64,000 nucleotides of DNA from Lucifuga dentata (GCA_014773175.1 VXCM01001325.1:109360-173359), one strand, 5' to 3'; shown: positions 1 through 12,116, counted from the stretch's first letter. Translations and numbers: made by a program. Notes: generated from the sequence alone by a model not told the origin.

Positions 1-47
<47 letters not shown>

Positions 48-52
48 GTGTG
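1..52. repeat. (GT)n microsatellite at the window edge
   Basis: An almost pure GT dinucleotide run opens the window and is probably cut by the window boundary. It has no coding value. Confidence 0.95.
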
Positions 53-971
53 TTAAGAAATTTGGGTGGTTCATACTTTGTAAACAACCAATCGAGTTTC
101 CTTTTTGAGTTAAATTTGATTTTACTGGAGCATAAAGAAACAGCAGAGAAAAAGACTTCGTCAAAGTCATTAATCTCAGTGAGAAGAAAAGGCTGAAAAC
201 ACAAAAGATCTGATAATTTGTCATGAAATAATCCGGATCATTAAACACACAGAAACAGGCTGCCAGAAAGAAAAAATCAAACTCAGTAAAATCATTCAAG
301 CTTCCCCAAAAAATCATCAGTAAACCAAACTTCACTAAAAAAAAATTCTCTTAATTTCTTTATGAGTAGGAGTCAAACAGCATAAAATACATTAATTTAC
401 TACCAAATAAAATTCTGAATTCTGTGTCATTTGGATCTATTTAAGGGAAACACGCTTTGTTAATTATTCGTTAATTTAATATATATGGAGGGAACTTATG
501 AATATATTATTTTAAGAATCGGAAACAACAGATATGTAAAACGGAAAAACTGACAGACTTTAACGTGGTAGAATTCATTAATAACGGCAAAGTTTAGTCT
601 CCATATTTGTTGAGATGTAACGAACAGAAAGAAAATTTTTCACCTGCGAAATCACTTATTCACTAAATCTAGAAATTAACTTGAACCGGATTCTGATGGA
701 ACGTTTTATGATTTTACCAAATCGCAGTTTTTCCCCGAAACTTTTTGATAAGCAGCAGCTACACATCTGTTCATTTTTAGTAAATTATACAAATACAAAT
801 AAAGCCAAAAATTTCTTTCTCTCCAGAAAAAAAAAAGAAAAGAAAGAAAGAAACAGTAGCATCCTCTCCTTTGCGTCCGGAAATTGAAATAAAATTCTGC
901 TTTGGAGTTGTAGAAGTTCGTCGCGTTTCCCTTTTTACTAACAGTGTATGATTTGGAAAAAGTCGCTCCGG
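53..971. other. AT-rich 3' flank of foxb1
   Basis: This is AT-rich sequence downstream of the foxb1 stop codon, so part of it should be foxb1 3'UTR. No AATAAA is seen on the minus strand. The variant ATTAAA occurs at 475-480 (minus), about 490 bases past the stop, and is a possible but weak polyadenylation signal. Nothing else is recognisable. Confidence 0.4.
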
Positions 972-1916
972 TCAGTGCACGGCCACCGCAGGCTGCAGCG
1001 CTGCGGAGGCCGTGGCGCTGAGCGGTTCTCCCGGTGCGGTGGGGCTGCTCTGTCCGGTGTGCGGGGATGTAGGACTCAGAGACTGCGGAGAGTTCGCCAG
1101 GAAAGCCGTGAGGTGCGGCGGCGGAAACCCCGGGAGGCCCGGTATCGCGGCGGGCTTGATGGGTACAGGGATGGCGGGTAGTGTCTGTCCGGTGTGGCTG
1201 ATGGACTTCAGCTGCATGCCGTAGGGTGAGTACTCACTGGTTGCCATGGAGATGGGGGCGGCGGTGTCATAGACGTGAGGCCAAGCCGGGCTCAGCGGGG
1301 TGTGCAGCGGGTAACCGGAGGCGGAAAAGGCCGCCAGCCCGCCAGGCACCTTGTAATCTCTGCCAATGATGTTCTCGATGGCGAACGGGTGTTTGAAGCC
1401 GGACGGCGGGGACACGGACACCGAGCTCAGGCTGTAGCCGTTCGGCATCTGTGGCAGGTGCGCGGCGGCGGCGGCGGCGTGCAGCGCGCTGAGCCGCAGC
1501 TTGGCCTGATGCTGCAGGTAGTGAGCGGCGTCCTGCGGTGGTTTGCTGCTCGCTGCCAGCGGGTCCACCGGGTGCATGCTGTTCACCTTAAAGCGCTTCC
1601 GCCGCCGCAGGAAGCTGCCGTTTTCAAACATGTCCCCGCAGCTCGGATGGAGCGCCCAAAAACTGCCCTTTCCCGGCTGGTCTGGCCGCCGCGGGATCTT
1701 GATGAAGCAGTCATTAAAGGACAGGTTGTGCCGAAGGGAGTTCTGCCACCTCTGCGTGTTCTCGCGGTAGTACGGAAAACGGTCCATTATGAACTTGTAG
1801 ATCTCACTGAGAGGGAGCATCTTCTCCGGGCAGCTCTGGATGGCCATGGCCGTCAGAGAGATGTAGGAGTACGGAGGCTTCTGGTCGCTGTATGTGTTCC
1901 TCCCCGGTCTAGGCAT
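972..1916 (-). CDS. foxb1: Forkhead box protein B1
   Basis: Intact single-exon frame of 314 residues encoding a nuclear forkhead (winged-helix) transcription factor. The N-terminus [20 protein letters not shown] begins a forkhead domain at about residues 12-110, with the recognition-helix stretch [20 protein letters not shown] and the wing and basic end [19 protein letters not shown] after MPRPGR and [11 protein letters not shown] fit FOXB1 better than FOXB2. Downstream lie a short alanine run (about residues 145-150), an EH1-like Groucho-binding motif ([13 protein letters not shown]), the FOXB motif [11 protein letters not shown], a Ser/Pro-rich stretch and the family-typical AVH end. FOXB1 is a neural tube, hindbrain and mammillary regulator in vertebrates. 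Single-exon structure is normal for the family. The ATG at 1916 starts the conserved N-terminus. Which teleost duplicate (a or b) this is cannot be decided here. Confidence 0.97.
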   Translation of the reverse strand: MPRPGRNTYSDQKPPYSYISLTAMAIQSCPEKMLPLSEIYKFIMDRFPYYRENTQRWQNSLRHNLSFNDCFIKIPRRPDQPGKGSFWALHPSCGDMFENGSFLRRRKRFKVNSMHPVDPLAASSKPPQDAAHYLQHQAKLRLSALHAAAAAAHLPQMPNGYSLSSVSVSPPSGFKHPFAIENIIGRDYKVPGGLAAFSASGYPLHTPLSPAWPHVYDTAAPISMATSEYSPYGMQLKSISHTGQTLPAIPVPIKPAAIPGLPGFPPPHLTAFLANSPQSLSPTSPHTGQSSPTAPGEPLSATASAALQPAVAVH

Positions 1917-2570
1917 TATGATTCAGCTAGACCGAACCGGGCCGGACCGGGATCAGGTCACTTTCAGTTTTCAGAGAGCAGAAAAGCTCTCTTTTTCTAC
2001 TTTCCAAAGTTTATCTCAAACTTTTAAAAGCTATTTTCTGCAGGAAAAGTAGCTCGTCTGGTTTTGGGGACCCATGGTCCCGGGTTTTAAGCGCACGGTT
2101 GAACCTGCAGCTCCGCTTTAAACTAAGTTTTCTTTTATAGCCAATCTGTCAGTCTGCTTCCAGTCACACATTAAATCATCACCAACATCAGAAGAACAAA
2201 ATGCAACAGGAAAAAAAAAAAAAAAAAAAAAAAAAAAAANCTCCATTTAAAGCTTAAAAAACTCGCCGTACAGGCGGTTCCAGATTTTTACGCGCACAGT
2301 TTGATCTGCAACTCCGCCAATAAGTTGAGAAAAGTCTGAACTTTTCCTCCGTCCGGATCTCAGAGTGTGTGTGCGCAGGCAGGAAAACGCGCTCTGCCGG
2401 CGTTCCGTCCTCCTCCTGCCCGCTGCTGGGCTGCGCTGAGCGGCTACACCTCCGCCTCCATGTCCGCTTCTCCTCCGCGTCTGTCCGTCCCGACTGCGGA
2501 TGAGCGACGGTGACAGCGGCAGAAAATACCCGCGGAGAGACGCCTCATTAATGGGACACTTCAGCATCAC
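1917..2570 (-). promoter_or_regulatory. foxb1 5' region, CpG-rich proximal promoter area
   Basis: This is sequence immediately upstream of foxb1. 1917-2110 is probable 5'UTR or proximal promoter. A poly-A run ending in an N at 2240 interrupts it. 2260-2570 is GC- and CpG-rich, unlike the AT-rich flanks, as expected for a CpG-island promoter of a developmental gene. No convincing TATA box was identified. The role is inferred from position and composition. Confidence 0.45.
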
Positions 2571-2880
2571 ATGACGAGCGGAGGAGGAGGGGGAGGAGGA
2601 GGAGAAGGAAGAGGAGAAGGAGGGGATGGGGGGTGGGAGGTGGGGGNTTTAGGGGGACATGGGGGAACAGTTTGGATTCATTTCCACCTTATTTACATGA
2701 ACACACTGAAAGAACACACTTCATTTCCATTTGAAGCCGCGGCGACAAAAAGAGCCGAGAAAAGCCGAGAAAGAAGCCTGAACTTGCACGGAGCTCCTCA
2801 GCACTCAGTGGAGGTATGTGCGTGCGTGTATGTGTGCGTCCGTGCGCGTGCGTGTGTTTGTGTGTGTGCGTGTTGGGGAG
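2571..2880. repeat. GGA-rich tract and GT-rich tract
   Basis: 2578-2646 is a GGA/GGGGA-rich purine run ending in an N at 2647. 2815-2876 is an impure GT microsatellite with CGTG interruptions. The stretch between them carries no recognisable gene. Confidence 0.8.
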
Positions 2881-3916
2881 GTTCCCCTCATTAATTTGCA
2901 TTGACAAATAGACCCTCTGAGAGCTGGTGTTTGGTTGTTTGAGCTGCTTTAATTTGCTGTTTTATTTCTGTTTGATTTTGGTTTGTGTCTTTTAATACGT
3001 GTGTGACGCTGCAGTCTGTCAGTCTGATCACTGAATTATCACCCACATGAGATTAAAACATTTTTAATAGCTCTATGCAGGAAAAAAAGCATCCCTTAGA
3101 AGCTCTAAAACACCTTAATTATCACGTAATTTCCGCACACATCCACCGATAGACGGTACTTGTCACTTCGTTTAACGTGTCAGTTTTAACTCATTTTGCC
3201 TTTTTCAGCGTTTTCTTATAGCCTCAGTTATGTTTTATTATAGGACTTTATATATATTAAGAAAAGAAAAAATCTTAACAACAGTTTATACACAAAAACT
3301 AATGTCCCTTAAATCACAGGTTGAAAGCACCTTTTGTTCTCTGCACATGTGATATTAATCGGACACATTAAAATGAAAAGCTTTAATAATCTCCCATTTA
3401 AGTGGAAGACACATGCCAAATAAAGTAACTTAACTTTACTCATTTTAATGCCTCAATTTCATTTTTGCATTTTTAGAGGCTCTTTTCTCCTTAAATGTAG
3501 GCTATCTGAAATTCATTCTTAATAATTAATGTATAATAGCAAGCTGTAAACAGCATTCAGGTTTTAATAAGTTTTTCTTGTTTTTGATTTTATGATTTGC
3601 GACATTTTTAATGAAGCTTTAAGAAGGTTAAAGCTGTTCATCATTAGTAAATTAAAAGCAGACTAATGGATTTTCTTAAAAAAAGAAAAAACAGATTCTG
3701 CAGTTTTTAAGAGTTTTATCTTTATAATTTTTCCTGAAAAAAAATGCAGGTCAATGTGATGAAATTATTACAAAAACCTGAATTTTTTTTTTTATTTATT
3801 TTGATCACATACATATTAATGAACAGTTAAGTCATTTTTCTGTAAATTAATAATTTCAACATGGACCACCATGCCTAAGTGACATCATCATCATCATCAT
3901 CATCATCATCACAATC

Positions 3917-3962
<46 letters not shown>

Positions 3963-4510
3963 TTTATATATAAATATAATTTATACTGATGATGATATAA
4001 AATATTTATTGGGGTGTGAATTAACTGTTTTATTGCTCCATTAACTGATTAATTCTGTGGATTTATAAGAAAACATTAAAAAGAGATCATATGTTAAAAT
4101 TAATCATTTTTCTTACAGAAACAAAACTTTATTATTACATGATAATGACTTAGTTGCTATGACCTTAAAAAAGCAGCCGAGAGTAGTTTGATGATGTGTG
4201 TTTTGTATAGTTTTTTTTTTTTTTTTTTTTTTTTTTGTCTTTTGTGACATGTTAACGTGTTCCTGTGTTTCGTTAAATTTTCTGTGACGCTTCAGAGATG
4301 AAAAAGCCCAAAGTTCATCAGAGAATACGGACAACACGGAGAACAAAGGCTGAGGTGAGATTTAAATTTACATTGAAGGGTTTAATATTCCCAAAGGCCA
4401 ATTGAAGGGGGACGCCCCACCCAAACAGCCACTTTCACACGTCTGACCTTTGACCTCGATGTGATAATCTGGTTGAGAGGCTTCAGAATGCACAGACACA
4501 CTCTGGACAC
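2881..4510. other. AT-rich intergenic DNA with CAT and AAT microsatellites
   Basis: AT-rich sequence without gene signals. A (CAT)n tract at about 3884-3911 is followed by an (AAT)n tract at about 3917-3962, and a poly-T run lies at 4211-4236. Confidence 0.7.
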
Positions 4511-4516
4511 CTGGAA

Positions 4517-4553
<37 letters not shown>

Positions 4554-4582
4554 GCCCTCAGCACGTTGTTGGTANCCTGGAA

Positions 4583-4619
<37 letters not shown>

Positions 4620-4642
4620 GCCCTCAGCACGTTGTTGGTATT
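4511..4642. repeat. CA microsatellite duplicated across a single-N join
   Basis: A unit of about 65 bp (CCTGGAACAAA, then a CA run, then ACTAAAGCCC...TTGGTA) occurs on both sides of the N at 4575. The copies look identical, which points to an unmerged contig overlap and not a biological duplication. Confidence 0.85.
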
Positions 4643-5170
4643 ATTACTTGTGTTACTATAATTTGTTTTCTGTGTTTCTTTTGTTTATTCTATGATATTG
4701 ATGATTTTAAATATGAATTTATGTTTGTACTTTATCTGTCCAGCTTTGAAAATCTATTTTTCTATGTACAGGATATGATTTTTTGATTATAAATTTTTTA
4801 ATACAGTTACAGTTTCTGTAAATGATGATAGCTTTATGATGATAACATTTTATTTACTATATGTTATTTATTGCTTGATTCAAAACCTGCTGTCTTTAAC
4901 GTGTAACCAGCTTTATTATACACACATGATGAATGAAAGCTGTCATAAGAAAATAATACTGTTAATAATTATGTTATTGCATGTTATTACACTACATCCA
5001 CTTTTAATCAAACGTAACAACAGTAAGATGCTGCTGCGACCATCTGGTGAAGACAAAAACATAGAATAATAATAATAATGATAAACATGGCTGTTCTTCA
5101 GTAAACAGATTGAAACATTAAAGTTTAACAATCATAAATATTCAACAAGCTCACAATTCATTAGCAGATG
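4643..5170. other. AT-rich intergenic DNA, nothing recognised
   Basis: AT-rich sequence with no exon-like frame, RNA gene or identifiable transposon end. Confidence 0.5.
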
Positions 5171-5173
5171 GAG

Positions 5174-5174
<1 letters not shown>

Positions 5175-5224
<50 letters not shown>

Positions 5225-5352
5225 TCATTCATTCTTCTGTAATAGTGTTTCTACTAAACCGTAAATATTATTCATACAACTTATGTTGTAATAGGCTAAC
5301 ATATTAAACAGACTATTTATAGCTAATATTAATAACAAGGAATGCAACACAG

Positions 5353-5389
<37 letters not shown>

Positions 5390-5860
5390 AAAAGAAACAA
5401 AGATGCACAGACAGACAGAAACATATACACACATGCACACAAACACACACAGATGGACGGACATACAAAAACGCAGACACACACACAGAGACATACAGAA
5501 AGACACAAAGACACAGACAGGTACACAAACACACACAGACATACACAGACATATAGACAGGCACACAGACAGACAGGTACACAGAGACACAGACAGGACA
5601 CACAGACAGACAGACAGAAACACACAGACAGAAAGACAGACACACACAGACATACACAGACAGACAGTCACATAGACAGGCATACAGACAGACAGGTACA
5701 CACACACAAACAGGCACACACAGAGACACACAGACATACACACACAGACAGACAGACAGAAACACACACAGAAAGACAGACACACAGGCAGACACACTGA
5801 CAGGCGCACACATAGACACACACAGACAGACACACAGACAGACAGACAGCAGCAAAGTGG
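5175..5860. repeat. GT microsatellite and degenerate CAGACA/CA array
   Basis: A pure GT run (5176-5221) is followed, after about 120 bp of unique sequence, by some 500 bp of mixed CA, CAGA and CAGACA units (5345-5850). Long open frames on both strands translate only to Cys/Val/Ser- or His/Thr-rich repeats and are not genes. Confidence 0.9.
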
Positions 5861-6290
5861 AGGATGCGTGCATCAGGTCTTTTTTAGGTGTGTAACATCT
5901 CTGACGCAGACAGATTTCTGTGCTCATATCAACATGTCTGCTGATTTATAAAAAGCACGATTCATTTCAAGCAACAAATCTTTCATCATAACACAGAAAT
6001 CTTCTTCTAATGAAAGAGACACATCAGTCCATCAACATAAGCATCCATAACTCAACTGGAATTACAGCTGGCAAATCACGGGCGACTGAACATTTGAAAC
6101 ATGTTTCACACAACAGCTACACACGATTCATGATCAACACACAAACACACACATTTGGTATATGACAATTATTTATTAATTAGTTCATTTTGGTGCATTA
6201 AATCATCTTAAACTTAACTTGTAAAGGGTTTGAGAATGTTCTCTTTCCAGAAACGCTGCAGGACGGAGATGTGAAGCAAATTCATCCTAA

Positions 6291-6338
<48 letters not shown>

Positions 6339-6528
6339 TCAGCGTAAAAGCTGATTTAGCCAGCTCATCATTCATCAACGCTGTGTATGATAACAGTGAA
6401 TCATAACTTATTCTCTTTACTGATGTTGTGCCGTCCCGTTATGTTCATGCCCCCCCCCCNCCAAAAAAAACAAAAAAACAATTAGCATAGAATTAATGCC
6501 ATGCTCTCCCTGTTTCTACTGCATGTAT

Positions 6529-6563
<35 letters not shown>

Positions 6564-6710
6564 TTATGTTGTATTCTCTTTTGTAAATATTTGTATCTTT
6601 GTGTTTCTCTTGTTGTTTATTCGACATGTGCCTGAAAGAATTTTTCGTTTAAGTGAAAATAAAGAATATTTAGTCCTGAATCAGATTCAGCTCCAGGCAA
6701 ACATGAAGAG

Positions 6711-6744
<34 letters not shown>

Positions 6745-6757
6745 GNCACACACACAG

Positions 6758-6797
<40 letters not shown>

Positions 6798-6930
6798 GGT
6801 CATTAATTCGTGGCTGTGCATTAATGAGCTGTAGAACAAGTGTTTCCTCAGACTCAAAAACCATCAGAGAGATGAATCCTCCATGTTTTCAATGTTTCTG
6901 TTTCAGAGAAATTGTAATAAAGTGGCCAGG
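5861..6930. repeat. Intergenic stretch with GT, TTTA and GT/CA microsatellites
   Basis: GT run 6292-6338; C-run with an N at 6460; (TTTA)n 6528-6566; GT run 6713-6745 joined by an N at 6746 to a CA run ending near 6794. At the last site a GT run meets a CA run directly at the N, which suggests a misjoin or a collapsed inverted structure. No gene signal. Confidence 0.8.
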
Positions 6931-6934
6931 ACTG

Positions 6935-6938
6935 ACAA

Positions 6939-6993
<55 letters not shown>

Positions 6994-7010
6994 GAATAAG
7001 GAAAATAANA

Positions 7011-7061
<51 letters not shown>

Positions 7062-7445
7062 GAATAAGGAAAATAAAGAGAAAGAAAGAAAAAGAAAAGA
7101 AGGAAGGTATAAGTGGACTATAAGGAAAGACAGAAGGAATGAACAAAGCAAAGAAATCAGGAAAGGAAGAAAATTACAAATATTAAACAAAGATGGAAAA
7201 AGAATGAGGGTAAATGGGAAGGAAAGTAAGAAACATAAGAAGGAAAAGGAAGGAAATAAAGAAGGAAGCTTGCGAAAGGAAAGAAAGGAAAGAAAATATG
7301 AGATAATGAAAGGAAAGAAGTGGGTAGAAAAAGGCAAAAAAAGAGAAGGAAACAAGGAAAGAAGGAAGGAAAAACCGATGGAAAGAAGGAAGGACAAAAG
7401 AAAAGTAAGAAGGAAACAGGAAGTAAAGGAGTCATTAGAAAACAA
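6935..7445. repeat. Degenerate (GAAA)n polypurine tract
   Basis: About 500 bp of almost uninterrupted purine on the plus strand. It starts as clean GAAA units and decays to GGAA/GAAG variants. An N at 7009 lies between two copies of a segment ending GGAATAAGGAAAATAA, so part of the array is probably duplicated by assembly. Long open frames here are low-complexity artefacts. Confidence 0.9.
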
Positions 7446-7559
7446 AAACACCAGTAAAAAATAAATACAACATTTTGACTGGCTGTTTTCTGTGGGTGGA
7501 ACTTAAGGCTCTCATAAAGGTTGACGGTTCGATTCCCAGCCCTGCCGGCAGGTTCAGCA

Positions 7560-7775
7560 GGTCTGAGCTGCTCCGGCGTCTCTGCAGTCTGCAGATATTT
7601 ACATCAATTAAACTGCTGATTAGGCAAATGAGGCTGATTAGCTAATGAGCGACGTTCAGAGAGCAGGAAGTGCCACTAATTAAAGAGGCAATTAGCAGCT
7701 GTGACGAGCAGCGAATGAGGCGTCAGCGCTCGTTAAGCCACTCTGACACATTATGATTCCACCAGGCTGTCGACA
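7560..7775. promoter_or_regulatory. Candidate conserved non-coding element
   Basis: Non-repetitive sequence with dense homeodomain-type TAAT/ATTA cores (for example CACTAATTAAAG, GCAATTAGC, GATTAGCTAATG) between repeat tracts. It has no long frame. The composition resembles vertebrate developmental enhancers around foxb1, but conservation cannot be tested here, so this is inference from texture and position. Confidence 0.3.
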
Positions 7776-7781
7776 GGCCTT

Positions 7782-7783
<2 letters not shown>

Positions 7784-7844
<61 letters not shown>
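7784..7844. repeat. (CA)n microsatellite
   Basis: Pure CA run of about 60 bp. Confidence 0.95.
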
Positions 7845-7848
<4 letters not shown>

Positions 7849-7977
7849 CAGACAGTTTCAGGTACTTGTACTTTACTTTTACTCCACATTTATTTGTAGT
7901 TCATATTTACTTTAATTACTAAGTTACTTTACAGATTCACATTTCTCAGCACCAGATAAACACTAAAAAGCAGGATC

Positions 7978-8680
7978 ATGTTTCTCCTTTTTCTCCTTTT
8001 AGTTTCCTTTTTATGTTATCTTTCATTATCTTTCAGTTATCTTTGTCTTGTCTTCCTCTTATTTTTCAGTTATATTTCTGTTATGTTTCAGTCATGTTTA
8101 TGTTATGTTTCTGTTATGTTCCTGTTATCTTTCTGTTTTATTTCAGTTATATTTCTTTTATATTTCAGTTAAATTTGTGTTGTTTCAGTTGAATTCCTAT
8201 GTTTCAGTTATATTTCTATTATATTTCTCTTATGTTTCTGTTATATTTCAGTTATGTTTCAGTTACATGTCGATTATATTTCAGTTACATTTCTGTTATG
8301 TTTCTGTTATGTTTCAGTTATATTTCTGTTATGTTTCTGTTATATTTCAGTTATGTTTCAGTTACATTTCAATTATATTTCTCTTATGTTTCTGTTATGT
8401 TTCAGTTATGTTTCTGTTATATTTCTCTTATGTTTCTGTTATGTTTCAGTTATGTTTCTGCCATCTTTCAGTTATGTTTTGTTATGTTTCTGTTATATTT
8501 CTGTTATGTTTCAGTTATGTTTGTTTCTGCTATGTTTCTGTTATGTTTCTGTTATATTTCTGTTATGTTTCTGTTATGTTTCAGTTATGTTTCTGTTATG
8601 TTTCAGTTACATTTTGATTATATTTCTGTTATGTTTCTGTTATGTTTCAGTTATGTTTCTAGAATGTTTCTGTTATCGTT
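7978..8680. repeat. Degenerate 11-bp minisatellite
   Basis: About 700 bp built from an 11-bp unit, TTATGTTTCTG or TTATGTTTCAG, with point variants. Because 11 is not a multiple of 3 and the unit lacks in-frame stops, long Phe/Val/Tyr-rich frames stay open on the plus strand. These are repeat artefacts, not a membrane protein. Confidence 0.9.
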
Positions 8681-8759
8681 GCCCTCTGACGGCTGCTGTC
8701 ATTCTGTGTTCTGGTCTGATTTGTTTCTTCAGCTATGTTCAGGTCATCAGGTTTCTGCT

Positions 8760-9140
8760 GCTATTTCTCTGGATCTTGATAAGATAACATCTCATTTTGG
8801 CCTGAACCTGATTATTCCATCTGCCTGGACCTGGATGCCATTTAGATGCAAGGTAATTCAGCGTGGTATAACTCAATTAAATTTCTCCTAACTGGAATTT
8901 ATGGAACATCAATAGCTCCTCAGTGGGACCAATGGGAATGTTACTTATTTATCCCCAAGTCCTCCTGATGCTGCATTTCTGCAGCTCAATTAAATACGGC
9001 AGCAATGAGAATGTTTCATAAGTCTGTAATTAGAAAAGACAGGATTTCTCTTCTCCCCTCCCCCAGCTGCAGGATGTAGATCTGATCTGTTGGTGAATTA
9101 GCGGGAGATTGGACCACCAAGCGTCTGACAAGCCGCTGCT
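8760..9140. promoter_or_regulatory. Candidate conserved non-coding element
   Basis: Non-repetitive island directly after the 11-bp minisatellite. It contains GATAAGATAA, two CTCAATTAAAT motifs about 120 bp apart and several TAATTAG-like cores. It has no credible reading frame. Proposed as a foxb1-domain enhancer from texture and position only. Confidence 0.3.
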
Positions 9141-9529
9141 CGCCACCTCACATATTTCATCAGGAAAACATCAGCATAGATACACTCCATTCTGGTTAAA
9201 GCAGCAATCAGCAATATTTTACTGCTGCTGCTCAGAATAGCCAGAACCTGTTAGCAGGGGTTCAGCTGATCACTGTCGCCTGTCTGCTGATTGCAGGCCG
9301 GCTCTGTCTATTTCCTGGAAACATTCTGCCTTCCCTGAACTACTCACTGGAGGAGCAAATGTGGTTCTGGCCCATATGTTTTCCAGATTTAGCTTCTCTT
9401 TGAAAGTGTGGACTTGTGTGATTTAGGCTGAGGATCAGCTCCATTTAGCAGAACCAGCTTTGGCCCAGTGTTGGCACCCAGATCTGGGCCAAGTCTGGAG
9501 CATCATCCATGACCAGTCTGATATGAGTC

Positions 9530-9533
9530 TATC

Positions 9534-9587
<54 letters not shown>

Positions 9588-9860
9588 AAGCTCTTATTCT
9601 GATTCAGGTGTTCCAAAGTGACTTAATCTGCAGCATGAGTTCCAGGGTTCTTGTGAAGGTTCTCGTAAAGGTTCTCATAAAGGTTCTTGTGGTGCTTGAG
9701 AAGGTTTTATGGGTCACTGAGGAGAATTTATTGGTCATTGAGGACACACTGGGTCTTTAGGGAGGCTCAGCCAGTGTCCAAGGAGCTTGTTAGGGTTCTT
9801 TACAGGGTTCTCAGAGTCCTTGAGGAGGTTCTAAATGGAGGTTCTGGTTGTCTCCTTAAC
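9530..9860. repeat. (ATT)n microsatellite and AAGGTTCT-type degenerate repeat
   Basis: (ATT)n at about 9536-9587. Then 9640-9850 carries recurring AAGGTTCT/TCATAAAGG units, a low-order tandem repeat with no coding signal. Confidence 0.7.
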
Positions 9861-10290
9861 ATTAAGACACAGGATGAATCTCATCTTCAGACTTTGAGAT
9901 GAGTTTTTTTTTGTTTTCTTTTTTTTCTTTTTTCAAAATGAAAAATTTAATTTTTGGGTAGGATTCATAAAAAATCATGGTAACTACACAGCATCATGTT
10001 AAATAAGCACAGTTATAATTTACATTAGTCGGTGCGTTATTGTCCATTACTGACATGATGCTGTAAGGCGTGTCACAGGTAAAAGCAAGTGAAGATTGGC
10101 GTATTAATCAGCTGCTTCATATCTAAGATTTTGCATGAGCAGATTTTATGCTGTTTCATCTGGTGTTGAAGAAAAATTGAAAAAATTTGAAAATTGAAAA
10201 GTGAAATCACCAACGAAGCCTAAATGATCTTCTTTGGAGCTCTGCATTATAAGAGATCAATAATAATATAAGAGAGATCTGATCCACACA
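9861..10290. other. Intergenic, nothing recognised
   Basis: AT-rich sequence with a T-rich run near 9905-9935. No gene or transposon signature was seen. Confidence 0.5.
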
Positions 10291-10297
10291 GCAGCAC

Positions 10298-10299
10298 AT

Positions 10300-10332
<33 letters not shown>

Positions 10333-10333
10333 N

Positions 10334-10372
<39 letters not shown>
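10298..10372. repeat. Compound (GT)n-(GA)n microsatellite
   Basis: A GT run meets a GA run at an N (10333). Confidence 0.9.
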
Positions 10373-10374
<2 letters not shown>

Positions 10375-11159
10375 GCAACAAATGAGGCTTGAGGAAGAGG
10401 CGCAATGTCACTAGAATGTGCGAGATTAAACAAAACTCGCCATAAATGCTCTGACTGATCAACTCATGAGCTTAAATATCACATTTTTAATCGCTACACG
10501 TGAGACAAAAACTGTTTCAAATGTCATTCAGATTTTATACCCCTGAAATTTACAGTCAGACTGAAACAGGTGTTCATTTTTGCATTGATGGTGTGTTTTA
10601 TGAATCACTTCCCTGACACGTGAATATGAAAATATCGTATTAACAAATGCTAAAAGATGCAGGTAACAGACATTTATGAATGAAGGAACATGGCTGTGTG
10701 ATATTATCAAAACATTATCAACGTGTTAAACCTGTCGCTGTGATCTATGAATCGTGTTTTGTTTCTTTAATTTCAAGAATTTTCAAGGAGCAAATGTCAT
10801 GACAGAGGAAAGGACAAATGCTGAGACAGAATAAAGTCACAATTTTTAACAGTTCTTGAAAAAAGCAGATTTGTATTGAAAATGATTTCACACAACTACC
10901 TGATTTATTCACTTATTTTAACCAATCATACTCACTAATAGAGTAATTGAGGATAAAATAAAGATTGGATTTTATTTTTATTGCTCAAATTCAGTCAGAT
11001 TGACTGAATTTGAGCCTCTGCTGACATAACTGAATCGACCAATTAGAATCTGTTTTAGTTTTGGGATCATTTTGATTAATGACGGAGCTTCGTTACAGGT
11101 CCTTCACAGATAAAAGCTGCTTGGCATCTGGACTCCACCCGCTGCTGAGCGAGAGATGC
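10373..11159. other. AT-rich intergenic DNA containing one perfect hairpin
   Basis: No gene signal. A perfect inverted repeat lies at 10983-11015, with 15-bp arms beginning GCTCAAATTCAG and a 3-base loop. Confidence 0.5.
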
Positions 11160-11660
11160 CGTATAATACTATGAATATTTAATTAATAATTAGTCATGTA
11201 ATTCCTCCTCAGGAGATATTATCCCTCAAACTGGTTTGTGAATTTAATTATTAGCAGTCCTTTTTGTTTCCACGTCTCCCTCATTACTGTCAGGATTGAT
11301 GTAACATAAACTTCATTAAAAATTAAAGTGGGATTCTTTAATTACGGGGCCGCCCTCGCTGAAGCCAGAATTAGCCAAGTCAGTGATGTGCAAATGAGAG
11401 CATTATTTAAGAAACATGCTGGAAGTAGTTATGCTAATTCTGCGGGTTCACAGTGGCAGACCTTTCCACTCACGGCTGCATATTCATTAAAAGCTCTATG
11501 CAAATTTAATGTAGCAGCCTTAGTAATGCCTTGTTAATTTATTCAGATTTATTGAGTAAGACTTGTAAAAAGTACCAATTTAATTAGCTCATCTGCTGGG
11601 ATGGCGGGCGGCGATGGCAGAGCTTTTTAGATGCAGCGATGGAGGCGAGGATGGATCAGA
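11160..11660. promoter_or_regulatory. Candidate conserved non-coding element with an octamer site
   Basis: The most enhancer-like island in the gene desert. It is non-repetitive, rich in TAAT cores, has an exact POU/OCT octamer ATGCAAAT at 11498-11505 and a second ATGCAAAT-like site (GTGCAAATGAG) near 11388. It also has AATTTAATTAGCTCATC near 11580. No plausible protein. Proximity to foxb1 suggests a long-range enhancer; this is inference. Confidence 0.4.
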
Positions 11661-12067
11661 GAGGATGATGGTTAAAGGAGGAAATGTGCTGCAGTTATGG
11701 AGGCGCTCAGAGAGAAATCACTTAAACTGCTGCCTCTCCTCCCACAGGAGCTCCAGCTCCAAATCTTTACACTCCTCTGCTTGCTGAGTCCACAGCTCTA
11801 ATGGCTGAAATGATGCCGGCTGGGCCGTTATCGCAACAACATGCTGACTGACGGATGGGTCGACCTGGACTTGTTTACTGATGGGCAGCTCCCAGGATGC
11901 ACTGCAAAAACAACCACCACAGGAGCCATCAGCAACTCCAGAAACATCAAAATATGTCCTGTGACACCTCAACACTTCATCTCCCACAACCTCCATGCAA
12001 AGGTCAAGAGGTCAACGAAACATTAAAGATGATTCCTCAGAGCTTAAAGGAACCTGAGACCATTTAC

Positions 12068-12116
12068 TGCACTAAGTAAGTAAGTAAGTAAGTAAGTAAG
12101 TACTAAGTACTACTAT
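12068..12116. repeat. (AAGT)n microsatellite
   Basis: Seven or so TAAG/AAGT units followed by ACTAAGTACTACT. Confidence 0.85.

Noticed and set aside
1275..2027. 250-codon plus-strand frame overlapping foxb1
   Set aside because: Antisense shadow of the GC-rich forkhead coding region, with no family resemblance.
5225..5927. Frames of about 150-200 codons, Cys/Val/Ser-rich on minus and His/Thr-rich on plus
   Set aside because: They are translations of a CA/CAGA microsatellite. No start context, no splice sites and no complex sequence.
6889..7464. Long Phe/Ser/Leu-rich minus and Lys/Glu-rich plus frames
   Set aside because: Translations of the GAAA polypurine tract, crossing an N.
7520..7560. 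GGTTCGATTCCC, a pol III B-box-like sequence, as a tRNA or tRNA-derived SINE
   Set aside because: The T-stem does not pair properly and no A box or acceptor stem was found upstream.
8048..8891. Apparent multi-pass membrane protein frames of 177-230 codons
   Set aside because: Produced by the 11-bp TTATGTTTCTG minisatellite. The hydrophobic pattern is a repeat artefact.
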